Assembly (NCBI RefSeq): GCF_027887165.1
Contig: NC_077235.1
Location: forward strand, 4,305,818-4,369,817
Length of the DNA stretch: 64,000 nucleotides
Direction of reading: 5' to 3'
Source: Monodelphis domestica
Taxonomy: Eukaryota > Chordata > Mammalia > Didelphimorphia > Didelphidae
A model generated the notes under the pieces. It was not told where the DNA came from. It saw nothing but the letters and a program-made list of their open reading frames with translations, and made no database searches. This document shows, piece by piece, positions 51,812-62,760 of the stretch. Position 1 is the first letter of the stretch. Each line of letters starts with the position of its first letter. Both the position numbers and the translations under genes were made by a program.

Positions 51812-53328
51812 CTATCTCTATATTTCCCTCTCCCCCATCCATTCTTTCTATCTCATTATATTTCCCTCTCTAATGTATGATTTCTCTCTATCTCTCTTTA
51901 TATTTCCTTCTCTATTCAAGTTTCTGTCTCTCCCTCTCTTCCTTCTGTTTATCTTTGAGTCTCAGTCTCTCAGTCTGTGACTCTTCTTTTTCTTGCTCAG
52001 TTTCTTCACTCTCTCTTTCTGTCTCTTTATCTCTGTTTTTACTTCTTTTATCTCTATCTTTTTCTCATTCTTTCCCTTTTCTTTTCATCTGTCTTTGTCT
52101 CTCTGTCTTCTCTTTTCTTTCTGTAATTCATTTCTTTCTCTCTATATTTTTTGGTGACATTTCTTTTTTGCTCTCTGCCTCTTTAGCATCTCTCTCTGTC
52201 TGTCTCTCTCTCTGTCTTCTTTTTCTCAGTCAGTCTCTTTGCTTTCTCTCTGCCTGTTTCTTTATCTCTGATTTTCTTTCTCTATTTCTTTTATCTGTCT
52301 TTCTCATTCAATCTTTCTCTTATCTTTTATCTCTCTTTCTGTCTCTCTACTTCCCTAATCCTCTCTCCCTGTATCACTATATGTCTCTCTCCATCTTATC
52401 TCTCTCTCCCTCTCATCTTTCTCTGTGACTCTCTGAGGCTTGGTCCTTCAATCTCTGTTTCTTTCTTTTCTCCATCTTATTTTCTCTCAGTCGCTCTCTC
52501 TTTCTTTCTCTGTCTCTCTTCTATATCTATCTCTTTCTCCTCTTTTATTTCTCTGTCACTCCCTTTTTTGTTTCTGAAATTGTCTCATCTGCCTGTTCCT
52601 TTCCTTTTTTCTCCCCCTCTCTTCTTTCTTTCGATTCTGTCTCTGTCCTCTCTCTCTTCTGTTTCTTTGTTTCTTTCCTATTCTTCCCTCTCTATCTCTG
52701 CCTCCCTCTCCCCATCTTCCCCTTTTCTTTCCCTCTTCTTTTTTTCTGTCTCTTAAGTCTCTCCCCCTCTGTCTCTCTTTACTTCTCTTTCTTTCTTTGT
52801 CTCTTTATAGCTCCCTACTCCTCTGTCCCTGTATCTCTATACGTCTCTCTCCATCTCTTCTTTGTCTGTGCCTAAGTCTTCATCTCTCAATCTGTCTCCT
52901 TCTTTTCTCCATCTTATTTTCCCTTCAGTCTTTCTCTGTCTTTCTCTGTCCCCCTCTTCTATTTTTCTCTGTCCCTCAGTCTCTTTCTCCCTCTCTGTCT
53001 TTCTGTCTGTCTCTGTCTGTCTGTCTGTCTCTCTCCTTTTCTTCCTCAGTCTCTTCACCCTCTCTCTCTCTGTTTCTTTATCACTGATTTTCTTCCTTTT
53101 TTATTTGTCTTTTTCTCATTCTGTCTTTCTCTTCTCATTCCATCTCTTTGTCTCTCTGTCTTTATCTTTAATTTTCTCTTTCTGTGATTCACTTCTTTTT
53201 CTTTCTCTTTTTAGGTGACTCATTCCTTTTTTACTCTCTATCCCTCTGGCATCTCTCTCTGGCTCTCTCTATCTTTCTCTCTCCTTGTCTTCTATTTCTC
53301 TCTGTCCCTATCTGTCTTTGTCTCTCTG

Positions 53329-53334
<6 letters not shown>

Positions 53335-53366
<32 letters not shown>
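53335..53366. repeat. (CT)n microsatellite
   Basis: Short pure CT run. Confidence 0.9.
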
Positions 53367-53370
<4 letters not shown>

Positions 53371-55755
53371 CTTCTTTTTATTGGTCATTCTATTTGTTTT
53401 CTCTCTCAGTCTGTTTCTTTATCTCTGATTGTCCTTTTCTATTTCTCTTCTATCTATCTTTTCTCATTCTTTCTCTTCTTTTTCCCTCTTTCTTTGTCCC
53501 TCCCTTGTTATTTTTCTGTCTCTCTTTTTCTGCCACTTCTTTCTCTGACTCACTTCTTTTTATATATCTGTCTCTTCTGTATCTCTGTCTCTATTTCTCT
53601 CTTCTTTAGGCTCTCTCTCTCTCCCTTGCTCCTGTCTCCCTATATCTGTTTCTCTCTATTTCTTCTCTCTCTCCTCTTCTATTTCTTTCTCTCCCTCTGT
53701 ATCACTCTGTCTGTCTTTCATTTCCCTGTCTCTCCAATTCTCTGTCTCTCTTCTTCTTTACTCTTTCTCTGTCTTGCAGTCTTTCTCTCTCTCTCCTCTT
53801 TTAGTTCTGTCTTTCTCTGAATTTCAGTCTCTTTATCTGCCTGTTCCTTTACTTTTTTCTCTCCCTCTCTCTTCTTTCTTTCCCTTGTCTCTGTCCTCGC
53901 TGTCTGTCTTCTGTTTTTTAATTTCTTTTCTATTCTTCCCTCTGTATCTCTGTCTCCCTCTCCCCCTTTGCTTTTTTCTGTCTCTTCAGTCTCTCTCACT
54001 ATGTCTCTCTGTATATTTCCTTCTTTTTCTGTCTCCTTATACTTCCCTACTCCTCTCCCTATATCTCTATGTCTCCCTATATCTCTATCTGTCTGTCTCT
54101 GTCTCTGTCTCCCTCTGATTCTCTTCTTTTTCTTGGTTAATCTCTTTGCTCTCTCTCTCTCCCTGTTTCTTTTATCTCTGACTTTCCTGCTCTATTTCTC
54201 TTTTATCTGTCTTTTTCTCATTGTCTTTCTCTTCTATTTTAACTCTTTCTCTCTCTGTCTCTTTATACCTCCCTACTCCTCTCTCCCTGTATCTCTATAT
54301 ATTTCTCTCTCCATTTCATCTCTCTCCCTTTCTTCTTTGACTATGAGTCTCTAAGTCTCACTCTCAATCTCTGTCTCTTTTCTCCATAGTCTCTCTGTCT
54401 TTCTCTGTCTCTCTTCTATTTCTGTCTCTTTGTCTCTGTGTCTCTGCCTTTCTCTCACTACCTGTCTCTTTCTCCTCTTTCTGTCCTTCAGTCTCTCTCT
54501 TTCTGTCTCTCTTTCTCCCCTTTTATTTCTGTCTCTCCCTTTCTGTCTCTCTCTCTCTGAATTTCAGTCTCTTTATCTGCCTGTTCCTTTCCTTTATCTT
54601 TCTCTTCTGTATCTGTCCTCCATCTCTCTTCTGTTTTTCTCTTTCTTTTCTATTCTTCCCTCTCAATGTCTCCCTCTGCCATCTCTCCCTCTTTTCTCTT
54701 TCTTTGACTTTTTTCTCTATCTCTTCAGTCTCTCCCCTTGTCTCTCTGTGCTTCTCTATCTTCCTCTGTCTCTTTACATCTTTCTCTCTTTGCTTCACTT
54801 CTTTTTCTGTCTCTGATTTTCCTTCTCTATTTTTAATCTGTCATTCTCTTTCTCTTTGCTCTACACCTCTGTCTCTCTCTTTGATATTCTGTTTTCTCCT
54901 CTCTTTTCTCTCCCTGACTCTACTTTTTCTCTGTGTCTCTTCAGTTTCTCTCCCTCTGTATCTCTGTACTTCTCTTTCTTTTTCTGTCTCTTTATGCCTC
55001 CCTACTCCTTTCTCCCTGTATCTCTATATATCTCCCTCCATCTCATCCCTCTCCCTCTCTTCTCTGTCTGTGACTCTCTAAGTCTTGATCTCTCAATCTC
55101 TATTTTTTCCCTTCATCTTATTTACTCTTCAGTATTTCTCTCTGTCTTTCTCTATTTCTCTCTGTCTCTCTGTTTCTCTCTCCTTTTCTATTTCTCTCTG
55201 ACCCTCTGTCTCCATCTCCCTGTCTGTCTCTGTCTTTCTCCCTCTCTGTCTCTATTTGTCTATCTCTCTGTCTGTCTCTCCTCTTCTATTTCTCTCTGTC
55301 CCTGCGTCTTTGTGTTTCTCTCTATGTCCGTTTTCTGTCTCTGTCTCTGTCTCTATCTCTGTCTCTCTCTGATTCTCTTCTTTTTCTTAGTTAATCTCTT
55401 TGCTCTCTCTCTGCCTGTTTCTTTATCTCTGATTTTCCTTCTCTATTTCTCTTTTATCTGTCTTTTTCTCATTCTGTCTTTCTCTTCTCTTTTTTCTTTC
55501 TCTCTCTCTCTTTATACCTCCCTACTCCTCTCTCCCTGTATCTCTATATGTCTCTCTCCATCTTATCTCTCTCCCTCTCTTCTTTGTCTGTGACTCTCTA
55601 AGTCTCCCTCTCTCAATCTCTGTATCTTTCTTTTCTCTGTCTTATTTTCTCTTCAGAATCTCTGACTTTCTCTGTCTCTCTTCTATTTCTCTTTGTCTCT
55701 GCCTTTCTCTTGCTACCTCTCAGTCTCTTTCTCCTCTTCTCTTTCTGTTCTTCAG

Positions 55756-55756
<1 letters not shown>

Positions 55757-55814
<58 letters not shown>
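55757..55814. repeat. (CT)n microsatellite
   Basis: Pure CT for about 58 bp. Confidence 0.95.
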
Positions 55815-55817
<3 letters not shown>

Positions 55818-57059
55818 ATTTCTGTCTCTCCCTTTCTGTCTCTCTCTCTGAATTTCAGTATCTTTATCTGCCTTTTTCTTTCTCTTCTGTCTCTGTCCTT
55901 CTCTGTCTATTTCTTTCTCTTTCTTTTCTATTCTTCCCTCTCATTCTGTCTCCCTCTCCAATTTCTCCCTATTTTCTGTTTTTTGACTTCTTTTTTATCT
56001 ATCTCTTCAGTCTCTCCCCCTGTCTCCCTGTGCTTCTTTCTTTCTCTGTCTCTTTACATCTTTCTCTCTTTGCTTCTCTTCTTTTTCTGTCTCTGAGTTT
56101 CCTTCTCTATTTTTTTTCATCTGTCATTCTGTCTTTCTCTTTGCTCTACACTTCTATCTCCCTTTGATATTCTCTCTTTCCCCCTCTCCTCTCTCTTCCT
56201 GACTCTCTACTTTTTCTCTCTGTCTCTTCAGTTTCTCTCCCTCTGTATCTCTGTACTTCTCTTTCTCTTCTTGCTGTTTCTCTATCTCTTCTCTCTGCCT
56301 CTCTTCAATTCTGTCTGATTTTCCTTCTATATTTTCTTTGTCTTTTTCACATTCTTTTTTCTCTTCTCTTTTCATCTCTATTTCTCTGTCTTTTCTTTCT
56401 GTCTATCTTTCACTCCCTTCTCTTTCTGTGACTCACTTCTTTTTCTCTCTCTCTGTCTCCTTTCTAGCTCTCTCTGTCTGTCTTTCTTACCTGCTAACTC
56501 TATCTTTGTTTCTGTCTTTCTCTCTGAGTCTCTCCCTCTCTCTCTTCTATTTTTCTCTGTCCATCTCTGTCTTTCTCTCTCTGTTGTTCTCTGTCCCTCT
56601 CTCTCTCTTCTCTTTCCCTCCTATTTTTCTTGCTCAGTCTCTTTGACCTCTCTCTTTCTTTCTGTTCCTTTCCCTCTCATTTTCCTTTTCTATTTCTCCT
56701 TTATCTCTGTCTTTTGCTTTTTGACTTTCTCTTTTCTCTCCATCACTGTCTGTCTTTGATATTCTCTCTCTTTCCATCTCTCTCTTTCTTTCTTTTCTTC
56801 TGTCCCTCTTCAGTCTCTTTCCCTCTGTCTATACTTCTCTTTCTGTCTCTGTACCTCCCTACTCCTCTCTCCCTGTATTTCTATCTGTCTCTCACCATCT
56901 TATCTCTCTCCCCCTTTTTTCTTTCTCTGTGACTCAGTGAGTCTCGATCTCTTGATCTATCTCTTTCTTTTCTCCATCTTATTTTGTCTTGTCTTTCTCT
57001 CTGTCTTTCTCCTCTGTCTCTAATTTCTTTGTGTCTCTCCCTTTCTCTCCTCTTCTCTT

Positions 57060-57063
<4 letters not shown>

Positions 57064-57139
<76 letters not shown>
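57064..57139. repeat. (CT)n microsatellite at duplication edge
   Basis: Pure CT for about 76 bp, ending where similarity to the other copy of the 2.1-kb duplication begins (about 57137). The recombination junction may therefore lie in or beside it. Confidence 0.93.
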
Positions 57140-57142
<3 letters not shown>

Positions 57143-59223
57143 TTCTGTCTCTGAATTTCAGTCTCTTTATCTGCATGTTCCTTTCCTTTTTTTCCTCTCC
57201 CTCTCTTCTGTCTCTGTCTGTCATTTCTATGTATCTCTCCCTTTCTCTCTCTCCTCTTCTCTTTCTCTGTCTCTTCAATTTCTGTCTCTCTCTTTCTCTC
57301 TACCTCTCTATCTCTCTCCTCTTCTATTCCTCTCTGTCCCTCAGTCTCTGTCTCTCTCTGTTTCATTTTTGTGTCTCTCCATTTCTCTATGTCTCTCCTC
57401 TTCTCTCTCTCTCCTCTCTTATTTCTCTCTGTCTCTGAATTTCAGTCTCTTTATCTGTATCTTCCTTTCCTTTTTTCCTCTCCCCCTCTTCTGTCTCTGT
57501 CTTTCATTTCTTTGTATCTCTCCCTTTCTCTCTCTTCTCTCTTTCTCTGTCTCTCTCTTTCCCCTCTTTTATTTCTCTCCATCTCTCCCTTTCTGTCTCT
57601 CTCTCTGAATTTCACTCTCTTTATCTGCCTGTTCCTTTCCTTTTTCCCTCTCCCTCTCTTCATTCTCTTCTGTCTCTGTCCTTCTCTCTGTCTCTCTTCT
57701 GTTTCTTTCTCTTTCTTTTCTATTCCTTCCCCCCCCCCCCTCTCTCTCTCCTCCTCCCCCATCTCCCTGTCTTTTCGCAGTCTTGGTCTCTCTGCACTGC
57801 CTCTCTGTCCCTTTCTTCTATTCCACTCATTCCTCACTTTCCAGTTATAGCCTTTCATTTTCCACATGCAGTACAGTTGTCTATATGTATACAGCTCCCA
57901 TTCCCAAGTCACTTCACCCTAATATCCACTACTCAGTGTGTTTTCTAAGGAGCTAGACACACGTTTGTTCTCTTCTCCCAAAGGTGCAGTTTCTCCTCTG
58001 CTGTGTCTCTCAGCCTCTCCTCAGTGTATCCACCCATCTCTCACTCACAGACAAGCTTTCTCTCTGCACAGACACTGCCACTCAGTTCAACCGTGCATCG
58101 CTCGCTCACTCAGCTGGTCTTTGTCAAACATCACTTGTACTCACTCCTCTGTCTCTCACGCTCTAGGTCTCTCTTCATTCCCATTTTGCCTTGGAGTTCC
58201 AGAGTGCACCCTCAGCCTCTACATTCATGCATCGCTCACTGCCTGCTTTTCCACATGCATTTCTTCCTCCATCCATCACAGCTCCTCAGATCAGCCGTCT
58301 CGCAAAACATATTCATACCACTCGTCCCTTTCTTCACAGCTTGACTGCACAGTCACTTCACATATCAGAGTTTGGGTCTCTCCTTTCGCATCACCCACAC
58401 CCACACCCCCCACAAACCCCCCCCCACACACACTTTTTTCAATCCATTCTTCTCTCCCTATTTCTCTTTATTCCTTCCTCTTTCACCCTCCAGCCAAATC
58501 TATGCACCCACCATTCAGAGGTGAGCTTTCTCTCTGCATACATCTCCAACTCTATCCATTCCTTCCCTCTCAGCCTTCTCAGGATCTTGACCTTCTTACT
58601 TTCCTGGTGCTCTTTCTCTCTCCCCGCCCTCTGTTTTCTCAATGATCCAACCTTCACCGCTCAGCCTTCTGCTTTCACTCACTTCACATACCTCAAGGTG
58701 GACGTCTCTCTAGCTTCAAATCTCTCACTCAGCACAGCTCCCTTTCCAGACATCTCTCCCACTCTTGGTCTGTCTTGCCTGGCACCTGTCATTTTCCCAC
58801 TTTCTCCATTCAGTCTTTTCTCCCCTTGGTGCTCATTCCTTCCTCAAGTTCTGTCCTGGCACTTCATTAGTCTCTACCTCCTTAGGTCTTTGCCCCCATT
58901 AGGTTCCACTGCCGAAAAGTCAACATTGCTATGTCTTACACTCTCTAGATCTCAATTTCCTTTCAGGTCTCCTTCTCTGAGAGACCCTCTCCAAATGTTT
59001 CACCTTCTTTAAGCCTCAACCAACTGTCTTCGCTTCATAGCTGCTCCAACATTGACCCATCTTGCATTCATTCCATGCCTCCTACCATTCATCCTTTTGC
59101 CCCTCTCTAGATTTGATTCTCACTTCAAATATCAGAGGTTGGGTCTCTCATTTCCCTCCTGTTTTCCTGCCTGTATGTCACACGTCCTCATCTTCTCCCT
59201 CTCTGTCTTCATGCATCCATTCT
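57137..59223 (+). repeat. Large direct duplication, copy 2 (~2.1 kb)
   Basis: Nearly identical to 10724-12863 in the same orientation. It includes 'gaatttca' markers at 57153, 57436 and 57607, a C-run near 57728, and the complete island from about 57823. The match ends at 59223, after 'atgcatccattct'. Its island differs from copy 1 by only a handful of bases and shares the 'cattcccattttgcc' spelling with copy 3 rather than copy 1. Confidence 0.9.
58393..58424 (-). other. G-quadruplex-type motif (minus strand), second copy
   Basis: The same four C runs as at 12033-12064, carried in the second copy of the duplication. Confidence 0.75.
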
Positions 59224-59421
59224 CAATTTCTCTGTGTCTTTCACTTTTTCTTACTCTACTCATTCCTCTTCTTTTAGGTATAGCCATTTCTTTCACGTAG
59301 AAAGTTTAGCTGGCCCTTTGTATATCTCAGCTGTTCTCAACGTCACTCCATGCAGTCATCTGATGATGATAAAACTCTCCAAGTTTGTTCCAGTGCTAGA
59401 TGAAAATAGAACATGGAGAAG
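59224..59421. repeat. Fourth island head and junction with pseudogene
   Basis: After about 30 bp of pyrimidine sequence, an island head reappears near 59256 ('actcattcctc', then 'tatagcc', 'tttcac', 'agctg' and 'tatctcagctgt' in the expected order), diverged from copies 1 and 2. Recognisable similarity fades by about 59345. The next ~75 bp up to the nucleolin pseudogene is not recognised. No poly(T) run marking a retrocopy tail is visible on this side. Confidence 0.5.
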
Positions 59422-59583
59422 CTAGTCCATTTATGTCTTCTTTTCTTGTCGTTTGTATTCTCCTCCTCTTCCTCCTTGGCCTCCCAGGGAACTACTATAA
59501 GTTCCGAAGTTTCTTTAGCTTCTGCCTCCAAAGTCTTCTCCCACCTCCTCAATGCCCAAATCATCCATTGCTGTGATCACCTC

Positions 59584-59815
59584 TTTGGCTTCCAGATCCA
59601 GACCAGAGTGACTTCGTTTCCATCAATATCACTATCTTTAATAGCTCCTTTCTCAGTTTTAGCTTCTTCTTCTGCGTTGATGTCCACTAAACCAAACCTT
59701 TAAGTCACTCCTTTCTCCCTGTCTGTGACTCCCTCCTGAGCCATGAGATGAAAATTTAAGCTTTTTTTCTCTCCAATCTTTTGACAGGCATTTGAAGATC
59801 AAAGTTTTGTAGGAT
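59584..59815 (-). pseudogene. NCL: NCL pseudogene: RRM4 remnant
   Basis: Translation gives 'SYKTLIFKCLSKDW', matching the SKTLFVKGLSED start of nucleolin RRM4, and then, in another frame, 'GLVDINAEEEAKTEKGA' and 'IDGNEVTLVW' matching GFVDFNSEEDAKAAKEAM and IDGNKVTLDW. At least one frame change separates the halves. Confidence 0.88.
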
Positions 59816-59849
59816 TGTCTCCCTGGTCCTTTATTACCTTCTCTCCCTT

Positions 59850-60069
59850 TAGCTCCAGCTAGATAGCTCTTCCTTGATTTTCTATGTTGTTCCAAGAATT
59901 CGGCCCTTGTTTGGAATCTTCCACAGAGGTGTATTCATTGTACATGTACCCTTTGGGTTGACCTTGGTTGTTCTGGGGCAAGCTAATGGATATCTCCTTC
60001 TCAAACGCTTCCTGCAGATTTCTTCAGTGGCATGCTCTAAGCAAAGATATTTAGCACCAGTGTCTTCGA
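59850..60069 (-). pseudogene. NCL: NCL pseudogene: RRM3 remnant
   Basis: 'SKTLVLN' near 60060 opens the domain, followed after frame changes by 'SLPQNNQGQPKGYMYNEY' and 'LELKG', matching VPQN-GKSKGYAFIEF and RLELQG of nucleolin RRM3. Confidence 0.88.
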
Positions 60070-60149
60070 GTCTGGGGGCTTGCTGTCCTGCCTTCAGGAA
60101 TTATTTTTTCCACTTCTGGAGTTCTCTAGTCCTTGACTTTTCTCCTGTG

Positions 60150-60372
60150 TAGTCCACAATGAGCACCCAGCCATCAATCTCAGTTCCATGTTTCTCTTCC
60201 AGAGCCTTGTCCACATCTGCTTCTGTCTTAAATTCAATGGAGGTAGCTCTGTTGGATGTCCCATCCTTTGTGCAGACCAGACTGACCTCAATAGTGCCTT
60301 CAAATGCTTCCTTGAATGCCTCTGGAATGACTTTATATTGTAAATGATCGAGGAAGAGTATGTGTGCATCTC
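60150..60372 (-). pseudogene. NCL: NCL pseudogene: RRM2 remnant
   Basis: One frame stays open across most of the domain: 'LQYKVIPEAFKEAFEG', 'SLVCTKDGTSNRATS', 'EFKTEADVDKALEEK', 'GTEIDG' and 'VDYTGEK', which align in order with nucleolin RRM2. It is the best preserved part of the pseudogene. Confidence 0.92.
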
Positions 60373-60389
60373 AGCCTTTCATGTTCTCT

Positions 60390-60610
60390 TTTGCTTTTTC
60401 TAGCTTTATTTCAGAGCCAAGTACTTTGGGCCCACTGAGTTAGAGTCTTTTCCATATTTTCAGCAAATACACATTCCAAGTAGCTGAACTTCCTTGTGGC
60501 ATCCATGCAGACATCCACATGAAATTCTTATTTTCAAAGATGTCCATGATACCACTTTTTAGTTCATAAGTGGTTTTGTTGCATTCAGGTTACCAGCAAA
60601 TAGAGAAATT
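60390..60610 (-). pseudogene. NCL: NCL pseudogene: RRM1 remnant
   Basis: 'LFAGNLNATK' aligns with the RNP2 motif LFVGNLNFNK. 'YELKSGIMDIFENKN', 'VDVCMDATRKFSYLE' and 'EIKLEKAKE' follow the order of nucleolin RRM1, interrupted by frame changes. Confidence 0.88.
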
Positions 60611-60689
60611 TGTAGATACTTCAGCTTCTAATTTCTGTTTGTTGGCTTCAAGCACTTTCTCTGTGGCCATTTTCTTTTTTTTCCTGGTG

Positions 60690-61035
60690 GTTCTTTGTTG
60701 AGCTCCTCTTCCTCTTTATTGCCTTCTTTCTCTTTTAGGAAAGGCATGATTTTCTTTGTCTCAATTTCGGAGCAGCTTTCCTGAGTTTCACCATGGTGAG
60801 GGTGCATGACTGGGGGTAGGAACCATAGTGTCTTCTCAATTTCTTTCTTCTTCATCTGACATGTCCTCATCTTCACTGACTTCTATCTTCTTTGGGACAG
60901 GCACCATTTTTTGGCTCACCTTGATTTCTCTGCAACCTTCTCCAGCTTCACTGTGGTGGTGATGCACAACTAGGGGGGAAGGACCACAACCTTTTCTCTA
61001 CTAACCACAACCGTTTCTACACTGCTTTCTTCTTC
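60690..61035 (-). pseudogene. NCL: NCL pseudogene: duplicated amino-terminal modules
   Basis: Two successive stretches on the minus strand each resemble the nucleolin amino terminus (MVKLAKAGK... KKMAPPPKEVEEDSEDEE). Module 1 (about 60970-60860) reads 'VKLEKVAEKSR', then after a frame change 'QKMVPVPKKIEVSEDEDMSD'. Module 2 (about 60830-60690) reads 'MVKLRKAAPK', with its ATG on the complement of 60792-60794, then 'ETKKIMPFLKEKEG' and 'KEEEELNKEPPGKKRK'. Their DNA also matches each other around 'ggtcct.ccccc', 'gtgaa.ct' and 'cagagaaat/ctccgaaat'. Just upstream, 'VVVSREKVVVLPP' resembles the VVVSPTKKVAVATP block. Confidence 0.6.
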
Positions 61036-62350
61036 TTCTTCCTTTTCTTCTTCAACCTCTTCTTCCTCTTTTTCCTCCTCTTCCTCTTCTTCTTTCTCAT
61101 CTTCTTCCCTCTCTACCACCTCCTCTTCCTCTTCTTCCCCTCCTACTCCTTTTCTTCTTCTCCTTCCTCCTTTTCTTCTTCTTCCGTCTCTTCTCCCCCT
61201 CCTCCTCTTCTTGCCTTCCTCATACTCCTTTTCCATTTCCTCTTCTTCTTCCTCCTCCTTTTCTTCCCTTCCTCCTCTTCTTCCTCCTTCTATTCCACTC
61301 CCTCCTCTTTCCTCCTCCTTTTCTTTGTCCTCATCCTTCTCTTCTTCTCCCTCCTCCTCTTCCACTTCCTCTTTTTCTTTTTCCTCCTTTCCCCCTCCTC
61401 CTCCTCCACTTCTTCCTCTTCTCGCCTTCCTCCTCCTCCACTTCATCCTCCTCTTCTTCCCCTCCTCTTCCTCCTTCTCTTCTACTTCCTCCTCTTCTTC
61501 CCCTCCTCCTCTTCCACTTCTTCCTTTTCTTCTTCCTTCTCTTCTCCCCTCCTCCTCTTTTTCCTCCTCTTCCACTTCCTCCTCTTCTCTTTCCTCATCT
61601 TCTTCTCCTCATCCTCCTCTTCCTCTTATTCCCCCTTCTCTTCTTCCTCTTCCCTTCCTTCTCTTCCTCTTCTTCCCCTCCTCTTCTTCTTTACCTCATT
61701 CTCTTCCTCTTCTCCCCCCTCCTCTTCTTCCTCACTTCCTCCTTCCCTTCTTCTTCTCCTCTTCTTCTTCCCCTCCTCCTCCTCCTCTTCTTCCACTCCT
61801 CTTCTTCCTCTTCTTTCCCTCCTCCTCCTCTCTCATTCTCTTCTTCTTCCCCTCTTCTTTTCTTCTTCCCTCCTCCTCCTCTTCTTCTTCCCCTCCTCCT
61901 CTTTCATTCTTTTCTTCTTCCCTCCTCCTCCTCCTCTTCTTCCCCTCCTCCTCCTCTTCTTCCCCTCTTCTTCCTCCTCTTTCATTCTCTTCTTCTTCTC
62001 CTCTTTTCTTCTTCCCTCCTCCTCCTCCTCTTCTTCCCCTCCTCCTCCTTTTCTTCTTCTTCCCCTCCTCTTCCTCCTCTTTCATTCTCTTCTTCTTCCC
62101 CTCTTTTCTTCTTCCCTCCTCCTCCTCCTCTTCTTCCCCTCCTCCTCCTCTTCTTCTTCTTCCCCTCCTCTTCCTCCTCTTTCATTCTCTTCTTCTTCCC
62201 CTCTTTTCTTCTTCCCTCCTCCTCCTCCTCCTCTTCTTCCCCTCCTCCTCCTCCTCTTCTTCTTCCCCTCCTCTTTCATTCTCTTCTTCTTCCCCTCTTC
62301 TTTTCCTCTTCCTTCTCTTCTTCTTCCTCTCCTCCTACTCCTTCTTCTCC
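61023..62350 (-). repeat. Expanded GAG/GAA acidic tract with ~100-bp minisatellite
   Basis: The minus strand is essentially G and A only for about 1.3 kb. It occupies the place of the nucleolin acidic stretches, and at its downstream end the Glu frame runs straight into 'EEESSVETVVV'. GAT/GAC (Asp) codons have vanished, leaving GAG/GAA/GGA/AAG. Within it a minisatellite is visible: 'ttcattctcttcttctt' on the + strand recurs at 61981, 62081, 62181 and about 62275 (spacings 100, 100, 94), with more diverged units upstream near 61832 and 61903. Open frames of 100-390 codons across it are artefacts. Confidence 0.85.
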
Positions 62351-62760
62351 TCTTCCTCCTTGGATTCTTTACTTTCCCAATATTCCTAGGGGCAGCTTTC
62401 ACAGAAGCAGCCTTCCCTTTGGCTAGTGTGGTCTCCACTGCTACCTCTTCAGCCATCCTCTTCCTCATCAGCCTCAGCAGCTGCCACTGCTTTCATTTTG
62501 ATAGTTTTAGCTGATTCAGATTCTTCATCCTCCTTGTCTTCATAATCCTCTTCTTCAGATTCACTGGCCACTTTCTTGGCTTTCTTCCCATGTTTTGTTC
62601 CTTTTTTTCCAGAGAGTATCTGCTTTAGCTTAATGGTTGCTGCTTTAGCTGGAGTGGTGCCCTGCTTGCCTAGCATGATGATAGCTTTGGCTGGAGGGGC
62701 CATTTTATTGGCAGGGGCCATGGCAGCTTTCTTATCAGGAGTTTTGGTTGCTTTCTTGGC

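Larger units (their letters stand above)
59422..62760 (-). pseudogene. NCL: Nucleolin (NCL) processed pseudogene, decayed and expanded
   Basis: Nucleolin is a nucleolar RNA-binding protein with a Lys-rich/acidic amino terminus, four RRMs and an RGG tail. On the minus strand, conceptual translation in shifting frames recovers this order. A basic block with 'KKATKTPDKKAA' lies near 62760-62720. 'EEEDYEDKEDEE' lies near 62550. 'VETTLAKGKAA', matching the METTPAKGKKAA linker, lies near 62440. An expanded acidic tract follows. 'KEPPGKKRK' lies near 60690. RRM1 has 'LFAGNLN' near 60600 and 'VDVCMDATRKFSYLE'. RRM2 has 'EFKTEADVDKALEEK' and 'GTEIDG'. RRM3 has 'PQNNQGQPKGYMYNEY'. RRM4 has 'VDINAEEEAK' and 'IDGNEVTLVW'. 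The tail has 'GGQGGRGEY' and 'QEKKT' just before the aligned stop (cta at 59422-59424) and a few bases of 3' UTR. RRMs run together without introns, so it is a retrocopy. Many stops and frame changes make it non-functional. The 5' end appears truncated or rearranged, and no poly(A) is visible. The RGG tail is mostly degraded. Confidence 0.92.

Noticed and set aside
61211-62389. A 392-codon + strand frame and several minus-strand Glu-rich frames
   Set aside because: They lie within the expanded GAG/GAA tract of the nucleolin pseudogene. They have no independent start context or domain.
59422-62760. A functional nucleolin gene
   Set aside because: RRM-coding segments are contiguous without introns but broken by numerous stops and frame changes, and the amino-terminal modules are duplicated and out of order.
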